Assembly (NCBI GenBank): GCA_019119145.1
Contig: DWXR01000082.1
Coordinates: 1-13,178 of the forward strand
Direction of reading: 5' to 3'
DNA length: 13,178 nt
Source: Hominenteromicrobium gallistercoris
GTDB taxonomy: Bacteria; Bacillota; Clostridia; Oscillospirales; Acutalibacteraceae
Part shown: in pieces, positions 1-5,674 of the stretch
Layout of the letters: the number at the start of each line of letters is the position of its first letter
Numbering within the stretch: the first letter of the stretch is position 1
Notes under the pieces: model-generated
The model's input: the letters and a program-made list of their open reading frames with translations, nothing else
Databases searched by the model: none
Told to the model about the DNA's origin: nothing
Translations under genes and position numbers: made by a program

Positions 1-58
1 AGCACGCCGCCCTACGTTCATGCAGCCTGGCCGCAGGTATCCTGCAAAATGCAATCAG

Positions 59-64
59 AAGGAG
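59..64 (+). promoter_or_regulatory. Ribosome binding site of dnaN (decides the start)
   Basis: AAGGAG lies 8 bases before the ATG at 73. The in-frame upstream ATG at 49 has no such site and would add eight residues absent from typical DnaN proteins. The start at 73 is therefore chosen. Confidence 0.85.
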
Positions 65-72
65 CGATAAAA

Positions 73-1179
73 ATGAAATTTACGATAGATAAGCGCATTT
101 TGACCGAAGCCGTCGGCAACCTGCAGCGCGCGGTTTCCACAAAAACGTCGATCCCCGCGCTCGAAGGCATTCTGATCCGCACCGACGTGGAAAAAATCAT
201 CCTCTCTGCCTACGACCTCGAAATCGGCATGCAGACCGAGCTGCCCGCGGTCATCTCCGCGCCCGGCGCGATCATCCTGACCGCCAGGCTGTTCTCCGAA
301 ATCGTCCGCAAGTCGCCGGCCGACGACGTCACTGTGGAAAGCGACGACCGCAACACCGCGACGATCACCTCCGGCGTCAGCTGCTTCACGATCATCGGCA
401 TGAACGCCGCCGAATTCCCGGAATTCCCGAAGATCACCGACACCGACACGCTGCGCCTGCCCGCCAATGTGTTGAAAAGCATGATCCGCCAGACGCTTTT
501 CGCCATCGCGGACTCGAACGCGAAGCCGATCCACCAGGGCAGCCTGTTTAAAATTGAAGACAACATGCTCGACGTCGTCTCCGTCGACGGCTACCGCCTC
601 GCCCTGCGCCGCGAAGCGATCCGCTTTGACGGAAGCCTCGACTTTGTCGTTCCTGGAAAGACACTCAGCGAAGTGCTCAAGCTCCTGCGCGACGACGACG
701 GCGAGGTCGAGATCTGCCCGAGCCGCCGGCACATTCTGTTCAAAATAGACAATTACACCGTGCTTTCCGCACTGCTCGAGGGCGAATTCCTCGATTACCG
801 CGCGGCGCTTCCGAAGGACAAGAAGACCGAAGTCACGGTTTCGACGCGCACGCTGATCGACAGCGTCGAGCGCGTTTCGCTGCTGATCACCGACCGGCTC
901 AAGAGCCCGGTGCGCTGTGTTTTCAACGAGGACACCGTCAAGCTGCTCTGCTCCACGACAATGGGCCGCGCGAACGACCAGATCGAGGCGAAAATTACCG
1001 GCGACCCGCTCGAGATCGGCTTCAACAACAAGTATCTGCTCGATGCGCTCCGCGCGGCCGAATGCGACGAAGTGCGGCTGGAGCTCGGCGGGCCGATCAG
1101 CCCGATGCTCGTCCTGCCGAAGGAGGGCGACAGCTTCTCGTTCCTCGTCCTGCCGGTCCGCCTGCGCAGCGAGGTTTAA
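73..1179 (+). CDS. dnaN: DNA polymerase III beta subunit (sliding clamp)
   Basis: The product is the beta sliding clamp, a homodimeric ring that tethers DNA polymerase III and many repair proteins to DNA. The 368-residue length is normal for the family. The N-terminus MKFTIDKRILTEAV, the segment TSIPALEGILI and the C-terminal end LVLPVR are typical DnaN features. The three clamp domains should span roughly residues 1-120, 125-245 and 250-368. The start at 73 is set by AAGGAG eight bases upstream. As first gene of the visible cluster, followed by yaaA, recF, remB and gyrase, it sits in the standard Bacillota origin order. Its promoter must lie in or before the unseen dnaA region, because the 72 bases in front show no convincing one. 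Nothing in the reading frame looks damaged. Identification is secure from sequence and context together. Confidence 0.97.
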   Translation: MKFTIDKRILTEAVGNLQRAVSTKTSIPALEGILIRTDVEKIILSAYDLEIGMQTELPAVISAPGAIILTARLFSEIVRKSPADDVTVESDDRNTATITSGVSCFTIIGMNAAEFPEFPKITDTDTLRLPANVLKSMIRQTLFAIADSNAKPIHQGSLFKIEDNMLDVVSVDGYRLALRREAIRFDGSLDFVVPGKTLSEVLKLLRDDDGEVEICPSRRHILFKIDNYTVLSALLEGEFLDYRAALPKDKKTEVTVSTRTLIDSVERVSLLITDRLKSPVRCVFNEDTVKLLCSTTMGRANDQIEAKITGDPLEIGFNNKYLLDALRAAECDEVRLELGGPISPMLVLPKEGDSFSFLVLPVRLRSEV

Positions 1180-1188
1180 GCTTACGGA

Positions 1189-1234
1189 ATGTTTCACGCA
1201 GTGTCCGCGAGCGGTGCACAGCGGCGTGAAACAT
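1189..1234. repeat. Perfect 11-bp inverted repeat with parS-like half-sites
   Basis: Arms ATGTTTCACGC (1189-1199) and GCGTGAAACAT (1224-1234) are exact reverse complements separated by 24 bases. The interior can also fold: GTGT-CCG (1201-1207) pairs with CGG-GCAC (1212-1219) around a CGAG loop with one bulge. The arms carry the two half-sites of the bacterial ParB site (consensus TGTTTCACGTGAAACA), here pulled apart. No T-run follows, so it is not an intrinsic terminator. It fills most of the dnaN-yaaA gap. Confidence 0.6.
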
Positions 1235-1260
1235 AAAATCGGATAAGAGGAAATGATTCG

Positions 1261-1482
1261 ATGAACGAAACGATACAGATCACAACAGAATTCATCCGGC
1301 TCGACGCGCTTTTGAAGTTCGGCGGCGCGCTGGATACCGGCGGCCAGGCGAAATTCGTCATCCAGAACGGGGACGTCCTCGTCAACGGCGAGGTCTGCAC
1401 GATGCGCGGCAAGAAGATGCGCGACGGCGATTTCGCCGAGTACAACGGCGTGCGCTACACCGTGCAGGTCGCGGAGGGCTGA
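1261..1482 (+). CDS. yaaA: S4-domain RNA-binding protein of the YaaA/YbcJ type
   Basis: This 73-residue protein is essentially one S4 RNA-binding domain. The core (LDALLKFGGALDTGGQAKF, then IQNGDVLVNGEVCTMRGKK, then RDGD) matches the S4 pattern seen in the small protein encoded between dnaN and recF in many Bacillota. Known relatives bind structured RNA, and a ribosome-assembly or rRNA role has been proposed, but the exact function is not settled. An AGAGG motif (1246-1250) lies 10 bases before the ATG. A nearer ATG at 1253 is closed by a stop after three codons. It follows dnaN after 81 bases, which hold the inverted repeat at 1189-1234. Its stop lies only four bases before the recF start, so it is very probably co-translated with recF. 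Confidence 0.93.
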   Translation: MNETIQITTEFIRLDALLKFGGALDTGGQAKFVIQNGDVLVNGEVCTMRGKKMRDGDFAEYNGVRYTVQVAEG

Positions 1483-1486
1483 GGCT

Positions 1487-2590
1487 TTGAACGTCACACG
1501 CCTTGGCTTTGAGCAGTTCCGCAACCTGCAGGACGGGGAGATCTTCCCGTGCGACACGATCAACGTGATTTTCGGCAGCAACGCGCAGGGCAAGACGAAC
1601 CTGCTCGAGGCGATCTGGCTTTTCACCGGCGGGCATTCGTTCCGCGGCACGAAGGACGGCGAGCTGCCGCGTCTCGTCGACGGGAAAAACGCCGAGTCGG
1701 CCGCGCTCTCGATGGACCTTTTCACCGAGGGGCGCGCGCAGAACCTGCAGCTCCTGTTTAAAAACGGGCGGCGCTCGAGCGTGATCAACGGCGTTGAAAA
1801 AAAGACGGGCTCCGCGCTCGTCGGCAAATTCTGCGCGGTCATCTTTTCGCCGGAGCACCTGCTGCTTGTGAAGGAGGGCCCTGCGCGGCGGCGCGCGTTT
1901 ATCGACGGCGCGCTGTGCCAGGCGAAGCCCGCGTTTGCCCGCGTGCTGACGAATTACAACAAGGCGCTGCAGCAGCGCAACGCGCTTTTGAAGGACATCG
2001 TGCGCCACCCGGAGCTTGAGGACACGCTCGACATCTGGGACGAGCGGCTGATTCTGTTCGGCACGCAGGTCACGCTGGAGCGCATCGCGTTCTGCCGGGC
2101 GCTTGCGCCGAAGGCCGCGGAGATCTACAGCGGCATCGCGAAGGAGCGCGAGGGCGTCGCGTTTTCCTACGCGCCGTTTCGCGGCGCCGACACGCAGGAG
2201 AAGATCGCGGGGGCGTTCTTTTCTGCCCTTAGGGAGAACCGCGCGACGGATATCCGCATGGGCTTCACCTCGGCCGGCCCGCACCGGGACGACCTCTCGA
2301 TCGAGATCGACGGGCTTTCCGCCCGCACATACGGCTCGCAGGGGCAGCAGCGCAGCATTGTGCTGGCGCTGAAGCTCGCGGAGGCCGACATCCTGTTCGA
2401 AAAGACCGGCGAGCGGCCCGTGGTCCTTCTCGACGACGTGATGAGCGAGCTGGACATGAGCCGGCGCGACTACCTTCTGAACCACCTAGACGGCCGGCAG
2501 GTGTTCATCACCTGCTGCGACCCCGAAACCGTCCGCCTGATGGAGCGCGGCCGCGGCTTCCTCGTGGAGCGCGGCGTGCTGAAAAATTAA
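1487..2590 (+). CDS. recF: DNA replication and repair protein RecF
   Basis: RecF is an ABC-type (SMC-like) ATPase that binds ssDNA-dsDNA junctions and, with RecO and RecR, loads RecA at gaps. The 367-residue product has the expected motifs. Walker A is GSNAQGKT at residues 30-37, the ABC signature region is YGSQGQQR at 282-289, and Walker B is VVLLDDVMSELD at 312-323. The segment SAGPHRDDL just before the signature is also typical. The start is a TTG, with GGAGG (1473-1477) nine bases upstream inside the end of yaaA. No better start codon lies nearby, and the N-terminus MNVTRLGFEQFRNL aligns with RecF. The short gap to yaaA implies translational coupling. A weak hairpin and a possible new promoter lie downstream, before remB. 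Confidence 0.96.
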   Translation: MNVTRLGFEQFRNLQDGEIFPCDTINVIFGSNAQGKTNLLEAIWLFTGGHSFRGTKDGELPRLVDGKNAESAALSMDLFTEGRAQNLQLLFKNGRRSSVINGVEKKTGSALVGKFCAVIFSPEHLLLVKEGPARRRAFIDGALCQAKPAFARVLTNYNKALQQRNALLKDIVRHPELEDTLDIWDERLILFGTQVTLERIAFCRALAPKAAEIYSGIAKEREGVAFSYAPFRGADTQEKIAGAFFSALRENRATDIRMGFTSAGPHRDDLSIEIDGLSARTYGSQGQQRSIVLALKLAEADILFEKTGERPVVLLDDVMSELDMSRRDYLLNHLDGRQVFITCCDPETVRLMERGRGFLVERGVLKN

Positions 2591-2607
2591 GAAAACGGTT
2601 ACATTCT

Positions 2608-2633
2608 CCGGCTGTACGCCGGGCGGGTTTTAT
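2608..2633 (+). terminator. Weak hairpin with short T-run after recF
   Basis: CCGGC (2608-2612) and GCCGG (2618-2622) can pair around a TGTAC loop. GCGGG and then TTTTAT follow. The stem is short and set back from the T-run, so this is at best a partial terminator. Much transcription may read into remB. Confidence 0.3.
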
Positions 2634-2652
2634 GATAAAATTATGGTAAAAT
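2629..2652 (+). promoter_or_regulatory. Tandem extended -10 elements, likely remB promoter(s)
   Basis: Two adjacent 11-base copies, TATGATAAAAT (2631-2641) and TATGGTAAAAT (2642-2652), differ at one base. Each has the form TATGnTAAAAT: an upstream TRTG element, the extended TGn and a TAAAAT -10 hexamer. The gyrB promoter in this window has the same layout (TATGGTATACT). No good -35 hexamer is visible for either copy, which fits extended -10 promoters. The position 75-96 bases before remB fits a promoter for that gene. Confidence 0.5.
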
Positions 2653-2726
2653 AACATGTGTGCGGCCTGTTTTGCGCCCTGGGGCGGGAACAGGCGCCGC
2701 GCACGCTGCTTTAAAAGGGGGATCGC

Positions 2727-3026
2727 ATGTATATCCATCTCGGCCTCGGCGTCGTCGTGCGTGAAGACGACGTGATCGGCATATTTGACCTGGAAAATAC
2801 GACGGTCTCCAAAACGACGCGCGATTTCCTGAAGCGGGCGGAGGACGAAAACCTTGTGGAGGACGTCTGCTACGACCTGCCGCGCTCCATCGTCGTGTGC
2901 CGCGACTTTGTCTGCGGCCAGCGCGTCTACATCACGCAGATTGCGCCCGCAACGCTTTTGAAGCGCTCCCGTGCCGAGCTCGGCGGCCTTCCGTTTGAAC
3001 GGCCAGCGGCGCAGAAGCAGAAATAA
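2727..3026 (+). CDS. remB: RemB/YaaB family protein (DUF370, extracellular matrix regulatory protein)
   Basis: This 99-residue protein begins MYIHLGLGVVVREDDVIGIFDLENTTVS, the signature of the DUF370/RemB family. In Bacillus subtilis the homologue (YaaB, RemB) lies between recF and gyrB and is linked to biofilm matrix regulation together with RemA, a DNA-binding relative. Here it holds exactly that position. The first ~85 residues look like the conserved domain, and the tail (GLPFERPAAQKQK) is variable. A purine-rich site (AAGGGGG, 2715-2721) precedes the ATG by five bases. It is preceded by a 136-base gap with a possible promoter and followed after 21 bases by the zinc-ribbon membrane protein gene, so the two are probably cotranscribed. 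The role in this organism is unknown. The family assignment is firm and the function is transferred. Confidence 0.9.
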   Translation: MYIHLGLGVVVREDDVIGIFDLENTTVSKTTRDFLKRAEDENLVEDVCYDLPRSIVVCRDFVCGQRVYITQIAPATLLKRSRAELGGLPFERPAAQKQK

Positions 3027-3047
3027 TCAGGAAAGGAAACCCATCTT

Positions 3048-3479
3048 ATGCAGTATTTTGGTATCCCGACGTGCCCGTATTGCCGCAAGCGCGTCAATCT
3101 GATCCGCACGTGGAAGCTCAAGCGCGAGGGCGAGTACAAGTGCCCGCGCTGCGGCGGCATCTCGAACGTGTATCTTTCCCCGCTCGTCTATGTGTTCTCC
3201 GTGATCGCGATTTGCGCCGGCGTATGCATCTACTTCTTCCATAAGTTCGTGCTCGACGACATCGGGCTGTTCACCTGCCTGTATGTCCTGATCCCGTTCG
3301 TCCTCTTTTTCATCCTGAGCCTCTTCACGGTCTACCTGAAAAAGCCGGTCATCAAGCGCGTGCAGCGCCCGGCACAGGAGAAGCGCCGGCCGGCCGCGCA
3401 GCGCCGCGGCGCAGAGCGCGGCGCCGACGACGCCTTTTCCGAGATGGATACCGGCCGGTATACGGATGAAGGCCGCTGA
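3048..3479 (+). CDS. Small zinc-ribbon protein with two membrane segments, function unknown
   Basis: The 143-residue product has a clear modular layout. An N-terminal zinc ribbon has two CxxC knuckles, CPYC at residues 9-12 and CPRC at 32-35, spaced like rubredoxin-type or ribosomal-type ribbons. Two hydrophobic helices follow, at about 46-66 and 74-97. The tail from about 98 onward is very basic (KKPVIKRVQRPAQEKRRPAAQRR) and ends in an acidic stretch. By the positive-inside rule the ribbon and the tail probably both face the cytoplasm. The start is supported by AGGAAAGGA (3029-3037), about 10 bases upstream. It sits 21 bases after remB and ends before the terminator at 3575-3610, so it closes the dnaN-side transcription unit. 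I do not recognise a named family. The location in the origin cluster suggests a clade-conserved gene, but no function can be assigned. Confidence 0.82.
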   Translation: MQYFGIPTCPYCRKRVNLIRTWKLKREGEYKCPRCGGISNVYLSPLVYVFSVIAICAGVCIYFFHKFVLDDIGLFTCLYVLIPFVLFFILSLFTVYLKKPVIKRVQRPAQEKRRPAAQRRGAERGADDAFSEMDTGRYTDEGR

Positions 3480-3570
3480 CCCGGCCCGCTTCGGTTTTAA
3501 ACGCGCGGCGATCGGCCCGGCTTTCGGTCGGGGGCGCTTCACGCGTTTCAAAAAGCGAAACAGACAGAAA

Positions 3571-3610
3571 AATGTGCACAGGGAAACCCGCGGTTTTCCT
3601 GTGCATTTTT
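3571..3610 (+). terminator. Intrinsic terminator between the dnaN-side unit and gyrB
   Basis: TGCACAGGGAAACC (3575-3588) pairs with GGTTTTCCTGTGCA (3592-3605) over 14 bp with one G-U pair and a CGC loop. TTTTT follows. The A-run in front makes it potentially bidirectional. It ends the unit upstream of gyrB. Confidence 0.9.
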
Positions 3611-3633
3611 ACTGCCATTTCGCAAGGATATCC

Positions 3634-3662
3634 TTGTAAAGCGCGGGCTTTTATGGTATACT
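3634..3662 (+). promoter_or_regulatory. gyrB promoter, sigma-A type
   Basis: TTGTAA (3634-3639) and TATACT (3657-3662) are separated by exactly 17 bases, and TATG stands just before the -10 (TRTG plus extended TGn). It lies directly after the terminator at 3571-3610 and 35 bases before gyrB. The gyrase genes therefore have their own transcription start. Confidence 0.85.
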
Positions 3663-3697
3663 ATATATAAAGGTAACCATGCGGACAAGAAAGGATA

Positions 3698-5653
3698 ATG
3701 AGCGCACAGATGGATATCAATGAAATGACTCATGTAGATACGAATTACGGCTCAGACCAGATCCAGGTTCTCGAGGGTCTGGAGGCCGTCCGGAAGCGCC
3801 CGGGCATGTACATCGGCTCCACGGGGCCGCGCGGCCTGCACCACCTCGTCTATGAGATCGTCGACAACGCGATCGACGAGGCGCTTGCCGGCTACTGCGA
3901 CCGCATCGACGTCAAGATCCTGCCGGGCGACGTCATTTATGTGCGGGACAACGGCCGCGGCGTCCCGGTCGGCGTGCAGCAGCAGACCGGCCTGCCGGCC
4001 GTCACGGTCGTCTATACGATTCTGCACGCGGGCGGCAAGTTCGGCGGCGGCAGCTATAAGGTTTCCGGCGGCCTGCACGGCGTCGGCGCTTCGGTCGTCA
4101 ACGCGCTGTCCACGTGGCTGGAAGTCGAGGTGCGGCAGGACGGCCGCCTGTACCGCCAGCGCTTCGAGCGCGGCGACGCCGTCTACGACCTGAAGGACGT
4201 GGGGCCGCTCGAGGACCCGACGGAGACCGGCACCACGGTGCGGTTCAAGGCCGACCCCGAAATCTTCAAGGAGACGACGGTCTACGAATTTGAGACGCTC
4301 GAAACGCGTCTGCGCGAGCAGGCGTTCCTGAATGCGGGCGTGCGCATCGTGCTGACGGACGAGCGCGACGCGGAAAACGTGCGGAGCGAGGAGTTCCACT
4401 ACGAGGGCGGCGTCTCGAGCTTCGTCGAGTACCTGAACCGCAGCAAGGAAAAGATCCACCCCGAGCCGATCTACTTTGCGGCGACCGCGGCGGACAACAA
4501 CTCCACCTGCGAAATCGCCATGCAGTACACCGACAGCTTCAACGAGTTCATCCTCTCGTTTGCGAACAACATCCACACGGTGGACGGCGGCACGCACGAG
4601 GAGGGCTTCAAGCGCGCGCTGACGCGCATCATGAACGATTACGCGAGAAAGTACAATATTCTGAAGGAATCCGACAAGAAACTGTCCGGCGAGGACGTGC
4701 GCGAGGGCCTCACCTGCGTCATCAGCGTCAAGGTCAAGGAGGCGCAGTTCGAGGGCCAGACGAAGGGCAAGCTCGGCAACACGGAGATCGCGGGCCTCGT
4801 CAGCGCGACCGTCTCCGACAAGCTGATGACGTTTCTCGAGGAGAACCCGGCCGTCGCCCGCGCGATCTTCGACAAGGCGATGGCGGCTTCCCGCGCGCGC
4901 GAGGCGGCCCGCAAGGCCCGCGACCTCGTGCGCCGCAAGTCGGCGCTCGAAAGCGCGACGCTGCCCGGCAAGCTCGCGGACTGCCAGTCCAGAAATCCGG
5001 AGGAAACCGAGATCTACATCGTCGAGGGCGACTCCGCAGGCGGCTCCGCCAAGGGCGGCCGCGACCGGAAATTCCAGGCGATCCTCCCGCTGTGGGGCAA
5101 GATGCTGAACGTCGAGAAGGCGCGGCTCGACCGCGTTTACGGCAACGACAAGCTGATGCCGGTCATCACGGCGCTCGGCACCGGCATCGGCGAGGAATTC
5201 GACCTTGCAAAGCTGCGGTACGGCCGCGTCATCATCATGGCCGATGCCGACGTCGACGGCTCGCACATCCGCACGCTGCTGCTGACGTTCTTCTACCGCT
5301 ACATGCGCCCGCTCGTCGAGGCCGGCCACGTCTACATCGCGCAGCCGCCGCTGTTCCGCATCACGAAGAACAAGCGCCACTATTATGCGTATTCCGACGC
5401 CGAGCGCGACCGGATCATGGCGGAGCTGCAGACCGGCTACGACATCCAGCGCTACAAGGGCCTCGGTGAGATGGACTCCGAACAGCTCTGGGAGACGACG
5501 ATGAACCCCGACACGCGCGTCATGCTGCAGGTCACGCCGAGCGACGCCGCGCAGGCCGACGAGGTCTTCACCGTCCTGATGGGCGACAAGGTGGAGCCGC
5601 GCCGCGAATTCATCGAGAAAAACGCAAAATACGTCAAGAATCTGGATATCTAA
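3698..5653 (+). CDS. gyrB: DNA gyrase subunit B
   Basis: GyrB is the ATPase subunit of DNA gyrase (A2B2), which introduces negative supercoils. The 651-residue length is normal. The GHKL ATPase domain is complete: EIVDNAIDEA with catalytic Glu53 and Mg-binding Asn57, then RDNGRGVPVG, GGLHGVGASVVNALS and the QTKGKLGN segment. The TOPRIM domain shows EGDSAGG (Glu443) and DADVDGSH (Asp518 and Asp520 as metal ligands). The GyrA-contacting end has QRYKGLGEMD. The start used here has AAAGGA very close (3690-3695). An in-frame ATG at 3710 would remove only MSAQ, so the exact start is uncertain by four residues. It has its own promoter, with gyrA beginning 21 bases after its stop, so the two subunits are made from one transcript. 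No damaged motif was seen. Confidence 0.97.
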   Translation: MSAQMDINEMTHVDTNYGSDQIQVLEGLEAVRKRPGMYIGSTGPRGLHHLVYEIVDNAIDEALAGYCDRIDVKILPGDVIYVRDNGRGVPVGVQQQTGLPAVTVVYTILHAGGKFGGGSYKVSGGLHGVGASVVNALSTWLEVEVRQDGRLYRQRFERGDAVYDLKDVGPLEDPTETGTTVRFKADPEIFKETTVYEFETLETRLREQAFLNAGVRIVLTDERDAENVRSEEFHYEGGVSSFVEYLNRSKEKIHPEPIYFAATAADNNSTCEIAMQYTDSFNEFILSFANNIHTVDGGTHEEGFKRALTRIMNDYARKYNILKESDKKLSGEDVREGLTCVISVKVKEAQFEGQTKGKLGNTEIAGLVSATVSDKLMTFLEENPAVARAIFDKAMAASRAREAARKARDLVRRKSALESATLPGKLADCQSRNPEETEIYIVEGDSAGGSAKGGRDRKFQAILPLWGKMLNVEKARLDRVYGNDKLMPVITALGTGIGEEFDLAKLRYGRVIIMADADVDGSHIRTLLLTFFYRYMRPLVEAGHVYIAQPPLFRITKNKRHYYAYSDAERDRIMAELQTGYDIQRYKGLGEMDSEQLWETTMNPDTRVMLQVTPSDAAQADEVFTVLMGDKVEPRREFIEKNAKYVKNLDI

Positions 5654-5674
5654 GCGCGAAAGGACACAAAGCCA

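Noticed and set aside
1..72. Replication origin elements (DnaA boxes) before dnaN
   Set aside because: No TTATCCACA-like 9-mer is present in this stretch. Only a small GCAGG-TAT-CCTGC hairpin (33-45) was seen, too short to interpret. The origin is probably outside the window.
49..72. Upstream in-frame ATG as dnaN start
   Set aside because: No ribosome site precedes it, whereas AAGGAG stands at the right distance from the ATG at 73.
55..1842. Long minus-strand open frames opposite dnaN, gyrB (3752-5683) and gyrA (5804-8332)
   Set aside because: They are antisense shadows produced by the high G/C third positions of the real genes. They lack ribosome sites and give low-complexity Arg/Ala/Asp/Val-rich proteins.
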